A program made the translations under genes and the position numbers. From positions 1 through 39,802 of the forward strand of contig DATLYY010000047.1 of the NCBI GenBank assembly GCA_035574275.1: 39,802 nt of DNA. The letters run 5' to 3'. Shown here in pieces: positions 1 through 8,138 of the stretch (positions are counted from its first letter, which is position 1; each line of letters opens with the position of its first letter). Under the pieces are notes generated by a model. That model was not told the origin of the DNA and searched no databases. It saw nothing but the letters and a program-made list of their open reading frames with translations. The DNA comes from Verrucomicrobiia bacterium. GTDB taxonomy: Bacteria > Zixibacteria > MSB-5A5 > DSPP01.

Positions 1-365
1 GCCGTTCCCAAAAATGATTTCTCCCCCGCCGCGCTCGCGCTGAACACATAATCCCCCTTCTTCGAGGGCAGTTTTTGCTCCAGCTCCCATTTTAAAAATT
101 CCGGCCCGGCGGCCAGGAGCTCCCCGGCAAGGGCCAGCCGCAAAACGTGCGACGTTTGACCCGGGTAGGAAACAAATACCCTCGACCCGTTCAAAACCCG
201 GCCAAACCCGTCCGCCACCCGGTCAAAGGCGGTAAGCCCCCGTTCCAAACCCTTCTCCCCGAAATCGACCAATTCCAGTTTCCCTTGCCGGTTGGCAAGC
301 TTTACGAAGCGGGCCCCGCCGGAAAAAATTTCAACCCCCACGGCATCCCTTTGCCAAACGGTCAC
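1..365 (-). CDS. PilM-like pilus assembly protein, 5' part only (cut by window edge)
   Basis: The minus strand stays open from a GTG at 365 to the window edge, giving 121 residues with no stop. The start overlaps the stop of the comEA-like gene by four bases (GTGA) and has GGAG about seven bases upstream. The translation begins MTVWQRDAVGVEIF and later reads VFVSYPGQTSHVLRLAL and FLKWELEQKLP. That pattern (actin-like fold, a 'pG...rrL.LP' stretch, then an acidic/proline stretch around residue 100) resembles the N-terminal half of PilM, the cytoplasmic actin-like protein that links type IV pilus assembly to PilN. Its position after a ComEA-like gene fits a DNA-uptake or pilus operon, but only about a third of a PilM is visible, so the family assignment is tentative. 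That it is coding is more secure than its name. Confidence 0.5.
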   Translation of the reverse strand, partial: MTVWQRDAVGVEIFSGGARFVKLANRQGKLELVDFGEKGLERGLTAFDRVADGFGRVLNGSRVFVSYPGQTSHVLRLALAGELLAAGPEFLKWELEQKLPSKKGDYVFSASAAGEKSFLGT

Positions 366-856
366 GGCGTCTCCGCTTTCGGGGAAATACGGGATGGGGC
401 CGAAGAAACGCCCGCATCCGCTTGGCGCTTTTCTTTCAATGTTTTTGTGGGCGTCCGTTCCGACGTCGGCGTCACCCGAACACGGGACGCAAGTTCGGCC
501 AGCTTTTTCGGCCCGATTCCCGCTACGCGCAAAAGTTCCCGAACGTTTTTGAAAGGCCCGTTTTTGGCGCGGTATTCGACTATGCGCTGGGCCAAAGCCG
601 GCCCGATGCCGGGTAAACGTTCCAACTCCGCCAACTCCGCCCGGTTCAAATCAAGGGGGGCAAAATCTGAAACTGCATTTTCTTTCGGCAAGACGGCAAA
701 ATGGCTCGGGGGCGCTTCGAGCGTCGAAAGAAGAAGACCGGGCGAAACGGCCCGGTTGTTTTGCTTGTACAGGTTGAAGAAAATCCCCGCAATCAAAACA
801 AGGGTCAAAAAACCGAGAATCTTTCGATCCGTCTGGGAAAATTGACCGGCGGTCAT
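362..856 (-). CDS. Membrane-anchored ComEA-like helix-hairpin-helix protein
   Basis: This 164-residue protein has one hydrophobic segment at about residues 13-30, a linker, and then two helix-hairpin-helix units (LERLPGIGPALAQRIVEYR and VRELLRVAGIGPKKLAEL, roughly residues 70-125). This is the ComEA arrangement: an N-terminal anchor with a C-terminal domain that binds double-stranded DNA outside the inner membrane during transformation. The preceding LDLNRA stretch is the typical lead-in to the ComEA HhH domain. A charged, Pro/Ser/Thr-rich tail of about 35 residues follows and is not part of the family core. It begins at ATG 856 and overlaps the next gene by four bases. Small HhH proteins of this type also occur without competence, so uptake is inferred, supported by the PilM-like neighbour. 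Confidence 0.75.
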   Translation of the reverse strand: MTAGQFSQTDRKILGFLTLVLIAGIFFNLYKQNNRAVSPGLLLSTLEAPPSHFAVLPKENAVSDFAPLDLNRAELAELERLPGIGPALAQRIVEYRAKNGPFKNVRELLRVAGIGPKKLAELASRVRVTPTSERTPTKTLKEKRQADAGVSSAPSRISPKAETP

Positions 857-1030
857 CGGCGGTATGGTAAGCGATTATAAAATCTTGTCAAGCCGTTTCG
901 GGGCGCCGCTTGCGCCGGCGGACACCATCCGGAACCGGCGCAATCCATTTTTTCTGAAAAGAGGCCACTTTTTTGTTTTGTTTAAGGCCAATCTTGCGTA
1001 TTATATAATTGAAAAGGAGAATCGCCACCG

Positions 1031-2353
1031 ATGAGACCAGCCGCCGCCCCCCTCGCCTGCCTTTTGTTCTTGACGGCCAATGCCTATTCCCAATCCAACT
1101 GGCAGAAGGTGGATGTCCCCAGTCTGAACATAAGTGCCGGCGCGGTTTTAAACAGCGTCACCGCATCCGGCGGCCTGGTTTTGAGTTCCGTTTCCGGAGA
1201 TCCCACGTACAAAGCGGTTCGCTCCACGGACGGGGGTGCCACTTGGGAAACCCCGCCGCTGGCCAACTTGGCGCCGCTTAAATTAAAGGCGCTAAACACC
1301 TCCTTTCTTTATGGAGCAAGAAGTGATTCCAATTTCATCATGACGAACATAAACCAGGGGGTCAACCCCTGGACGATCCTTCGTCCCGCCTTGAACATGA
1401 CGCTGGCCGATGTGCACTACATTAATTCCTCCCCCGGACAGGCCTGGGCGGTGGGGGACTCTCCTTATGTCTCCGTGACCTCAAACAACTGGGGCAGTTT
1501 CATAAACCGTCGTTTCCCGAACGATTCGGTCCTGATGACTTCCGTGCACTTCTTCGACAACAACTTTGGTGTAGTCGCCGGCCGCAGCACAAGAACGGGC
1601 GATAACGGCAGCGTGATTTTTTCCACTAACGACGGCGGCGTGACCTGGCAGAACCGCAGTCTGCCGGACACTTGTTCTTCCGCCCCCAACTTGGTCGTGG
1701 ATTTTTTGAATCCCCGCATCGGCTGGGCGGCGCAAACCTGTAATACCATAACGAATTTCTACAAAACCACCGACAGCGGAGCCACCTGGGCCAATCAGGG
1801 CATCGTTGACCTTTTTTTCCAGGCCTCCGCCATCGACGCCGTGGATTCCTTGCATGCGTGGGTGGTCGGCCGGTCCGGCCCGAGTAATGGCAGCATAGTC
1901 AGGACTTCCAACGGCGGTGCCAGTTGGAACTATGTCACGATCCCGTCTTCCGGTCGCCTTCTTTCTATCACAATGAAGGATACGACCACCGGCTTCGCCT
2001 GCGGTCAGTCGGCCACCCTTCTGGTCTATTCCCCCATCAGCACCGATGTAAAGGACGGACGAACCAACCGCCCCAGAAGTTTCGAGCTGTCGCAGAATTA
2101 CCCGAATCCCTTCAACGGCCAAACCCGCATCCTGTTCACGCTGCAAAAAAGTCAACCGGTGACTTTGACCGTGTACAACCTCTTGGGACAGCCGGTGCGG
2201 AAATTGGTTGACGAAACCCGCCCCGCCGGGAAAAACGAGATAAGCTGGGACGGCCGGGACGAACGGGGAATTTCCGTTCCTTCGGGAATTTATCTTTACA
2301 AGCTAAACACAACCACGGAAAAACAAATCCGCAAGATGGTGCTGCTGAAGTAG
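1031..2353 (+). CDS. Secreted BNR/YCF48-like propeller protein with type IX sorting (FlgD-like) C-terminal domain
   Basis: This 440-residue protein starts with a signal peptide (hydrophobic residues about 6-20 ending ANAYS). The body repeats short motifs such as STDGGATW, TNDGGVTW, TTDSGATW and RTSNGGASW at roughly regular spacing. These are the Asp-box-like turns of BNR/YCF48 beta-propellers, so a propeller fold is likely. The last ~90 residues (SFELSQNYPNPFNG..., VYNLLGQPVRKLVDE, SGIYLYKL) form the classic FlgD Ig-like / type A sorting domain that directs cargo to the type IX secretion system in FCB bacteria. It is a single plus-strand gene between minus-strand blocks. AGGAG lies 11 bases before the ATG, and a TATAAT at 1004-1009 is a possible -10 box without a convincing -35. 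The surface or extracellular function is unknown; enzymatic activity is not evident. Confidence 0.88.
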   Translation: MRPAAAPLACLLFLTANAYSQSNWQKVDVPSLNISAGAVLNSVTASGGLVLSSVSGDPTYKAVRSTDGGATWETPPLANLAPLKLKALNTSFLYGARSDSNFIMTNINQGVNPWTILRPALNMTLADVHYINSSPGQAWAVGDSPYVSVTSNNWGSFINRRFPNDSVLMTSVHFFDNNFGVVAGRSTRTGDNGSVIFSTNDGGVTWQNRSLPDTCSSAPNLVVDFLNPRIGWAAQTCNTITNFYKTTDSGATWANQGIVDLFFQASAIDAVDSLHAWVVGRSGPSNGSIVRTSNGGASWNYVTIPSSGRLLSITMKDTTTGFACGQSATLLVYSPISTDVKDGRTNRPRSFELSQNYPNPFNGQTRILFTLQKSQPVTLTVYNLLGQPVRKLVDETRPAGKNEISWDGRDERGISVPSGIYLYKLNTTTEKQIRKMVLLK

Positions 2354-2373
2354 GGGCCGAATACATTCAGCCC
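2354..2373. terminator. Hairpin spanning the convergent gene ends
   Basis: GGGCCGAAT and ATTCAGCCC form a nine-base stem with one mismatch and a two-base loop. It covers the gap between the plus-strand secreted protein gene and the end of tsaE on the opposite strand. There is no T-tract on either side, so it is at best a weak or Rho-assisted bidirectional stop. Confidence 0.3.
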
Positions 2374-2792
2374 TTGCCACCGATTTCTATTTTTCTTTCG
2401 TTTTCATCGTTAATCTCAAACCTCACCTTATAAAACGGCCTATCCAACAGGGGCAACGCCAGCTCCGGCCATTCGATTAAGCAAACCCCCTTCCCATAAA
2501 GGAAATCTTCCAGATTCAACGCCTCCAATTGCGCTGCCTGCTCCAGCCGGTAAAAATCAAAATGGTAGAGGGGAATTTTGCCCGAGTACACGTTCAGCAG
2601 AACAAACGTTGGACTCGTAACCGCGTCCTTGGCTTTCAGCCCGGCGGCGACCCCTTTGACGAACGTGGTTTTCCCGCCGCCGAGCGGGCCGAAAAGCGCC
2701 ACCACATCCCCCTCTTCCAAACGGGAGGCGAACTCCCTCCCGGCCTGAAAGGTTTCATCCGCTGAACGGGTAACGAGAATGGACGGGGCCAA
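2367..2792 (-). CDS. tsaE: tRNA t6A37 synthesis ATPase TsaE
   Basis: This 141-residue protein is normal size for TsaE, the ATPase that works with TsaB and TsaD to make threonylcarbamoyl-adenosine at position 37 of ANN-decoding tRNAs. The Walker A loop GPLGGGKTT lies around residues 35-43. It is followed by SPTFVLLNVY and YHFDFYRL, and then the late IEWPE motif with its conserved Trp-Pro-Glu. The start is TTG at 2792, two bases after the porX stop, and no ATG or GTG is available nearby. It is the last gene of the long minus-strand string. Because tsaE is a housekeeping gene, its presence suggests the glycan genes were joined to core genes rather than lying on a mobile element. Function assignment is secure; only the start is in doubt. 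Confidence 0.93.
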   Translation of the reverse strand: MAPSILVTRSADETFQAGREFASRLEEGDVVALFGPLGGGKTTFVKGVAAGLKAKDAVTSPTFVLLNVYSGKIPLYHFDFYRLEQAAQLEALNLEDFLYGKGVCLIEWPELALPLLDRPFYKVRFEINDENERKIEIGGKG

Positions 2793-4352
2793 CTATTTCG
2801 GCGTTAACGTGGCCACCGGCAGAATCATCTCCTCCATCGAAATCCCGCCGTGCTGGAAGGAGTTCTTGTAGGCCCGCTGGTATTCGTTGAAGTTGGTGGG
2901 GTAAACGAAATAAAAATCCTCCTTGGCGATGATGTAGGTCGTCGCCAGCCCGAACATCGGCAGCCGCCAGCGGCGGGGGTCCTTGATTAAGACCGACTGC
3001 TTCGGGTCGCAATTGAGGTTGTCCCCGTATTTGTAGCGCAGGCTGGTGGAGGTGTCCCGCTTGCCGTAGGCAATCGCCGCGCGGGTGCCCAAAACGGAGC
3101 CGTGGTCGGTGGTGATGACCGCCACGCAGTCCCATTTGGCAATCTGCTTCAAGAGTTCGAACAACGAGGAGTGCAGAAACCAGGTTTGCATCACCGAGCG
3201 AAAGGCCGCCTCGTCGTGGGCCAGCTCGGAGAGGATTTCATCCTCGGACCGCCCGTGCGCCAGCATGTCGATGAAATTGTAAACGACCGACAAAAGCGGC
3301 ACGGAGGAGTAATTGGAGATTTTGCGGGCCAGGTTATCCCCTTCCTGCTGGTCCAGCACCTTGACATATTTCGCCTCCCCCTTCAGCTTGAGTCCCAGCC
3401 GGGCGATTTGCGCGTCCAGAAGCTGGCGTTCGTGCCGGTTGCGCGAGGAATCATCCTTGGAACCGGCGCTCCAGGCCTCGGCATCCGCCCGCGCCACGTC
3501 GTCCGGAAATACCCCGGCGAAAATGGCGTTGCGCGAAAAGGGGGTCGCGGTGGGCAGAACGGAATAATAGTAATCCCGCTGCACGTTGAAGTATTCGGAA
3601 ACCAGTCTTTCCACCATCAGCCACTGATCCAGCCGCATGCAATCGATGACGATGAAAAAAACCTGTTTGCCGCGCGAAAGGTGGGGGAAAAGATGATTTT
3701 TGACGACGTGGACCGACATCGGCGGCGTATCTTCGCCGGCCACCCAGCGGGGATAGATTTTTTCGATGTATTTGCCGAACTCGACGTTGAATTCTTTTTT
3801 TTGGCCGAAATGGGTCGCCTCCAGTCCGACTTCCGGGTGCGCGGCAACCTCCAGTTCCCACTCCGAAAGCTTCCGGTGCGCCTCCATCCAGTCCTTCCAG
3901 TGCATCTGGCCGAAAAGCATCCCCCGCATCCGGTTGAACTCGGCAATGTAATCCTGGGCCATCTGGCTGCCGCGGATCTTTCTTGAATCCAAAACCTTTT
4001 TCACCACCAGCCAGACCTGGCTCGGGTTGACCGGCTTGGTTAGATAGTCGTCGATTTTTTTGCCGATCGCCTGGTTCATGATGTTTTCCTCTTCCGATTT
4101 CGTGACCATCACCACGGGCAGGTTCGGCTTGATGTCTTTGATGTCTTCCAGGGTCGCCAGCCCGTCCTTCCCCGGCATCTGCTCGTCCAAAAGCACAAGA
4201 TCGAACGGCCGCTTGGAAACGCTGTCCAAGGCATCCTCGCCGGTCGCCACCGGGGTGATTTTGCACCCTTTCCCTTCAAGGAAAAGGATGTGCGGCTTCA
4301 GAAGTTCAATTTCGTCATCCACCCACAAAATTTCTTTTAAATCTTCCTTCAT
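2793..4352 (-). CDS. porX: PorX-type response regulator with PglZ (alkaline-phosphatase-fold) effector
   Basis: This 519-residue protein has an N-terminal receiver domain (about 1-125) with acidic residues D12/D13, phosphoacceptor D56 in LLDEQMPG, T84 and K106. A helical linker follows, and then a PglZ domain from about 230 to the end. Likely metal and catalytic residues of the alkaline phosphatase fold are visible: D237 in IDCMRLD, T270 in LPTATPFSR, D362/H366 in IDMLAHG, D416/H417 in TTDHGS, and H501 in QHGGISMEEM. This matches PorX, the cytoplasmic regulator of type IX secretion in Porphyromonas and Flavobacterium, whose effector domain is a zinc phosphodiesterase. It lies three bases after a sensor kinase gene. 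A T9SS cargo protein is encoded just beyond it, but PorX-like proteins also occur in lineages lacking a full T9SS, so the controlled pathway is inferred. Confidence 0.9.
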   Translation of the reverse strand: MKEDLKEILWVDDEIELLKPHILFLEGKGCKITPVATGEDALDSVSKRPFDLVLLDEQMPGKDGLATLEDIKDIKPNLPVVMVTKSEEENIMNQAIGKKIDDYLTKPVNPSQVWLVVKKVLDSRKIRGSQMAQDYIAEFNRMRGMLFGQMHWKDWMEAHRKLSEWELEVAAHPEVGLEATHFGQKKEFNVEFGKYIEKIYPRWVAGEDTPPMSVHVVKNHLFPHLSRGKQVFFIVIDCMRLDQWLMVERLVSEYFNVQRDYYYSVLPTATPFSRNAIFAGVFPDDVARADAEAWSAGSKDDSSRNRHERQLLDAQIARLGLKLKGEAKYVKVLDQQEGDNLARKISNYSSVPLLSVVYNFIDMLAHGRSEDEILSELAHDEAAFRSVMQTWFLHSSLFELLKQIAKWDCVAVITTDHGSVLGTRAAIAYGKRDTSTSLRYKYGDNLNCDPKQSVLIKDPRRWRLPMFGLATTYIIAKEDFYFVYPTNFNEYQRAYKNSFQHGGISMEEMILPVATLTPK

Positions 4353-4355
4353 CCT

Positions 4356-5615
4356 TTAACCTCGTTTGGCGCTGTTCGCCGGCAGGGTGATGGTAAAGAC
4401 GGTGCGCACGTTCGGCATGCTCTCTTCCAAATACAACCTCCCTTTATGATACTCCTCAACGATTCGTTTGGCCAGCGTCAGCCCCAACCCCCAACCCCTT
4501 TTTTTGGTCGTAAATCCGGGGTTGAAAACCCGCTTCTGCGCGCCGGGCGGAATTCCCCGCCCGTTGTCGGCCACACGAATCCAAATCTGCTTGCCGGAAG
4601 GCTCGGTGCCGGAGGAGACCTCAATGACCCCCAGTTTGGGATCGACCGCCTCGAGGGCGTTTTTTATCAGATTTTCCAGAACCCAGCCGAAAAGCTCCCC
4701 GTTCACCTCCACCGGCGGCAGCGCGGCAAGATTATCCCGGATGACCGCCCCGTTCCCCTGCCGGGGAAGCCGCTGCCTGAAATAGGCGATCGACTCCCCA
4801 AGCACGGCGTTCAAATCCGCCGGTTTCAGCTCCGGCATCGAGCCGATTTGCCCGAACCGGTTCGCCACCTTTTCCAGCCGCTTCAAGTCGGTTTCCATCC
4901 GGGCGGTCACCTCGCGCAGCGCGTCCGGAGTGGTCTTTCCTTCCTCGGTCTGCGTGCGCAAAAGCTCCACCCATCCCATTAGGGAGGAAAGCGGCGTCCC
5001 CAACTGGTGCGCCGTTTCTTTGGCCATTCCGACCCAGATGTGGCGCTGCTCGGAGCGCTTGATGTTGCGGAAACCGACGTAGCCGGAGATGATGAAAATG
5101 GCAACCAGGGCCAGCTCCACGTACGGCATCAGGCGCAGCCGGTTAAGGATGGGGGGATCGCCGTAGTGGAAAAGCAAAACCAGCTGTCCTTGATAGCGGA
5201 TTTCCTTGGGAGACCGGTGGCGGTCCATTTCATCCATCGCCTTTTTGACCCGGGCCAGAACCTCCGGCGTTTTGACCGTGACCGTGTCCAGCGACTTGTC
5301 CAAAAGCCGCCAGTTCTGGGGATTCCCCGCGGAATCGGAAAAAACCATTGGAAAGCGGGCCTTCTGGATGATGGTCTCGAAAATCAAATCGATGTCGGAC
5401 GTGGAGGCCTCCGGGTTGATGAGCGCCTGGTAGAGCCGGGCGTACACCTCCACGTTTTGCGTCTCCTCTTCTTTCAACCGCAGGATGACGTCCTGCGTGT
5501 AGGTGATGAAAACGAAAGTGATGCCGATGACGCCGAAGAGCAGAAAAACCCGATAAAACAACGAGGCGCCGTAATGGCCGTAAAACTCCGGATTTTTTTT
5601 TCGAAAAAGACCCAA
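4356..5615 (-). CDS. Membrane sensor histidine kinase, likely partner of PorX
   Basis: This 419-residue protein has transmembrane segments at about residues 18-40 and 165-182 enclosing a ~120-residue extracytoplasmic sensor region. The dimerisation helix carries phosphoacceptor H203 in AKETAHQLGTPLSSLMGW. An HATPase domain follows with N box (LENLIKNALEAVD), G1 (VADNGRGIP) and G2 (GWGLGLTLAKRIVEEYHKG). No HAMP domain is obvious. The start appears to be TTG at 5615, with AAGGAG about 11 bases upstream, inside the end of serS. Kinase and porX are separated by three bases, so they almost certainly form a two-component pair comparable to PorY-PorX, although PorY and PorX are usually unlinked in Bacteroidetes. 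The signal sensed cannot be read from the sequence. Confidence 0.88.
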   Translation of the reverse strand: MGLFRKKNPEFYGHYGASLFYRVFLLFGVIGITFVFITYTQDVILRLKEEETQNVEVYARLYQALINPEASTSDIDLIFETIIQKARFPMVFSDSAGNPQNWRLLDKSLDTVTVKTPEVLARVKKAMDEMDRHRSPKEIRYQGQLVLLFHYGDPPILNRLRLMPYVELALVAIFIISGYVGFRNIKRSEQRHIWVGMAKETAHQLGTPLSSLMGWVELLRTQTEEGKTTPDALREVTARMETDLKRLEKVANRFGQIGSMPELKPADLNAVLGESIAYFRQRLPRQGNGAVIRDNLAALPPVEVNGELFGWVLENLIKNALEAVDPKLGVIEVSSGTEPSGKQIWIRVADNGRGIPPGAQKRVFNPGFTTKKRGWGLGLTLAKRIVEEYHKGRLYLEESMPNVRTVFTITLPANSAKRG

Positions 5616-5617
5616 AG

Positions 5618-6886
5618 CTAAACCAGCTCCTTCGTTCCCAAATAGGGCACGAGGACCTCCGGGATTCGAATAGTCCCTTTTTCGGTTTGGTACTGTTCCA
5701 AAATGGCAATCACCGTGCGCGGCAAAGCCAGCCCGGAGCCGTTCAAGGTATGCGGGTATTCCGGTTTCGCCTCCGGTGAGGGACGGAAACGCAGATTCAT
5801 CCGCCGGGCCTGGAAATCTTCAAAATTCGAGCAGGAGGAAACTTCCAGATACTTCCCAACCCCCGGTGCCCAGACCTCCAAATCGTACGTCTTGGCGGAA
5901 GCGAACGACATATCCCCGGAGGCCAGAAGTTTGACCCGGTAGTGCAATCCCAAAGCTTGCAGAATCGCTTCGGCATTTTGGACGAGTGATTCCAATTCGT
6001 CATAAGAACTCTCCGGGCGGACGATTTTAACCAGCTCCACTTTATCAAACTGATGCACCCGGGTAATCCCGCGGGTATCCTTGCCGGCGGCGCCGGCTTC
6101 GCGCCGGAAGCAGGGAGTGTAGGCCGTGACGTAAATCGGCAACCGTTCGGACGGGAGAATCTCCTCGCGGAACAAATTGGTCAAAGGCACCTCGGCGGTC
6201 GGGATTAAAAACAAATCATCCTCCTTGAGACCGTACATATCCTCTTCCAGCTTCGGCAACTGCCCGGTGCCGAACATCGAGGCGCGGTTGACCAGAAACG
6301 GCGGGGAAATTTCCTGATAGCCGTGTTTTTGGGTGTGCAAATCCAGCATAAAATTGATTAAAGCCCGCTCTAATTTGGCCCCCCAGCCGGAAAAGGCAAT
6401 AAACCCGGCCCCCGAAATTTTGGCCGCCGCAGCGAGGTCCAAAAGCCCCAGCTTCTCCCCCAACTCCCAGTGCGGCGCGGGCGCGAAAGCAAACCCCGGT
6501 TTTTTCCCCCAACTGCGCACCTCCACGTTGCCGCTCTCGTCCGGTGCCACCGGCACGGAGGCATGCGGCAGGTTTGGAATCCAACGCAAGAGCTCTTCGA
6601 TTTTTTCCTCCACTTCCCGTCGTTCGCGATCAAACTCGGCAATACGGTCGGAGACCGTCTTCATTTCGGCGATGATGCCGGAGGCATCCTTCCCCTCTTT
6701 CTTCAAGCGGGCGACCTCCATCGAAACGCTGTTCCGTTTTGCTTTCAGGGCATCCGCCTCCTTGACAAGCTCCCGCCGGCGCTCATCCAGCCGCAAAACT
6801 TCGTCGATGCCCCGCCGGTCACCTTTGGCCGCCAGCCCGGCCCGCACCCTTTCCGGATTTTCCCGGATGAATTTCAAATCCAGCAT
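5618..6886 (-). CDS. serS: Serine--tRNA ligase
   Basis: The 422-residue product is the normal length for bacterial SerRS, which charges tRNA-Ser (and tRNA-Sec). It has the N-terminal antiparallel coiled-coil arm (about residues 30-100: DERRRELVKEADALKAKRN and onward) that binds the tRNA long arm. The class II catalytic core follows, with motif 2 (FRREAGAAGKDTRGITRVHQF) and motif 3 (NGSGLALPRTVIAILEQYQ). The start is ATG 6886 (MLDLKFIRENPERVR), the canonical SerRS N-terminus; it overlaps the upstream aminotransferase stop by one base (TGATG). An essential translation gene following directly on sugar-biosynthesis genes suggests shared transcription. Identification is certain. Confidence 0.98.
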   Translation of the reverse strand: MLDLKFIRENPERVRAGLAAKGDRRGIDEVLRLDERRRELVKEADALKAKRNSVSMEVARLKKEGKDASGIIAEMKTVSDRIAEFDRERREVEEKIEELLRWIPNLPHASVPVAPDESGNVEVRSWGKKPGFAFAPAPHWELGEKLGLLDLAAAAKISGAGFIAFSGWGAKLERALINFMLDLHTQKHGYQEISPPFLVNRASMFGTGQLPKLEEDMYGLKEDDLFLIPTAEVPLTNLFREEILPSERLPIYVTAYTPCFRREAGAAGKDTRGITRVHQFDKVELVKIVRPESSYDELESLVQNAEAILQALGLHYRVKLLASGDMSFASAKTYDLEVWAPGVGKYLEVSSCSNFEDFQARRMNLRFRPSPEAKPEYPHTLNGSGLALPRTVIAILEQYQTEKGTIRIPEVLVPYLGTKELV

Positions 6887-8106
6887 CAGCCCGCCACTGC
6901 CGCCTTTCCTTTGGTCCCGACCGGAACCAGATTTGATTTGTAATTGGCTTTCAAGATTTCTCCAATCGTTGAACAGACGTATTCGACATCCTCGTCCCCC
7001 ATCGCCGGATAAAACGGCGGCGTGAAAATCCGTTGATAGGTAGCCAGTGCGTTGGGGAAATCGGATGGTTTGTGCCCAAGGAACTTGCGATAAAAAGGAT
7101 GCAGGTGCACCGGAATGAAATGCACGCTGGTGCCGATGCCCCGTGCCGAGAGTCGGCACAGAAGCTCGTCCCGGCCGATTCTCAAGTTTTTCGGTTTGAG
7201 ACGAATCAGATACATATGCCAGGCATGTTCGGAATGGCCGTTGCGCGGCGGCCGCTCCAGCATATCAAGATAAGGTGTCAGCCATCGGTCATAAAGCCCG
7301 GCAAGATGCTTCCGGCGCTCCTGCAATTGAGAGAATTTGGCCAACTGCGAAAGCCCCAAAGCCGCCTGCAAATCGGAGAGGTTGTATTTGAAGCCGGCCG
7401 CCACGATTTCATAAAACCAGCTTCCTTCCGAAGTGTAGCGCTTCCAGGCATCCTTGGACATCCCGTGCAGGGCCAGAACAGCCGCCCGTTCGTGAAGTTT
7501 TGGATTATCGGAGACCAGCATTCCCCCTTCCCCGGTGGTTAAATTCTTGGTGGAATAAAAAGAGAACGCCGTGGCATCCGCCAGTTTTCCGACCTTGACC
7601 CCTTTGTAGCTGGCGCCCAATGAATGCGCCGCATCCGCCAAGAAAAAAAGCTTTTTCTTTTTGGCCAGCGGCTGCAAAGCGTCGTACTCGCAGGGCAGCC
7701 CGGCAATATCCACGGAGACGAGCCCTCTCGTTCTCCGGTCAATCTTTTTTGCAACTAAAGATGGATTGATGTTAAAAGTCTCCGGGTCGATATCCACCAA
7801 TACCGGCTGCGCCCCGCACCAAATAATGGTCTCCACGCTGGCGGCAAAGGTGTAGGGAGTGGTGATAACTTTGTCTCCCTTTTCGATTCCGGCGGCGGCC
7901 AAAGCCAGATGCAAAGCCGCCGTGCAGGAATTGACCGCCAAGGCATGCTTGGCGCCGGTGTAAGCGGCCATCTCCGCTTCGAATTTTTTCGCCCTCGGCC
8001 CGGTTGTAATCCAGCCGTCCTCGAGGGCGGATCGAACGGATTCGATGTCCGACCCGTCCAGCGACGGTTTGTAGAATGGAACTTTTCTTATATTTTTTTC
8101 ATCCAT
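6886..8106 (-). CDS. DegT/DnrJ/EryC1-family sugar aminotransferase
   Basis: This 406-residue PLP-dependent aminotransferase belongs to the nucleotide-sugar family. The substrate-loop start YKPSLDGSDIESVRSAL, the NSCTAALHLAL cofactor phosphate site, the DAAHSLGA aspartate and the Schiff-base lysine K187 in FYSTKNLTTGEGG are all present. The family transfers an amino group from glutamate to a keto-sugar nucleotide such as UDP-4-keto-6-deoxy sugars. The C-terminal half with SVHFIPVHLHPFY resembles ArnB/PseC-like members, suggesting a 4-amino sugar, but the exact substrate is not determinable. It follows the methyltransferase by 32 bases and overlaps serS by one base. It is distinct from the second aminotransferase at 14950-16053, so the glycan probably contains two different amino sugars. 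Confidence 0.9.
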   Translation of the reverse strand: MDEKNIRKVPFYKPSLDGSDIESVRSALEDGWITTGPRAKKFEAEMAAYTGAKHALAVNSCTAALHLALAAAGIEKGDKVITTPYTFAASVETIIWCGAQPVLVDIDPETFNINPSLVAKKIDRRTRGLVSVDIAGLPCEYDALQPLAKKKKLFFLADAAHSLGASYKGVKVGKLADATAFSFYSTKNLTTGEGGMLVSDNPKLHERAAVLALHGMSKDAWKRYTSEGSWFYEIVAAGFKYNLSDLQAALGLSQLAKFSQLQERRKHLAGLYDRWLTPYLDMLERPPRNGHSEHAWHMYLIRLKPKNLRIGRDELLCRLSARGIGTSVHFIPVHLHPFYRKFLGHKPSDFPNALATYQRIFTPPFYPAMGDEDVEYVCSTIGEILKANYKSNLVPVGTKGKAAVAG

Positions 8107-8138
8107 TTGTACTTCGACCTAAAACGGTCCTCGGCCTC

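Noticed and set aside
147-845. A 232-residue plus-strand frame at the left edge
   Set aside because: It is antisense to the PilM-like and ComEA-like genes, Pro/Lys/Arg-rich, and has no ribosome site or recognisable domain.
3102-3986. A 294-residue plus-strand frame opposite porX
   Set aside because: It is a shadow of the porX codon pattern, histidine/arginine-rich, with no family resemblance; porX has all its catalytic residues.
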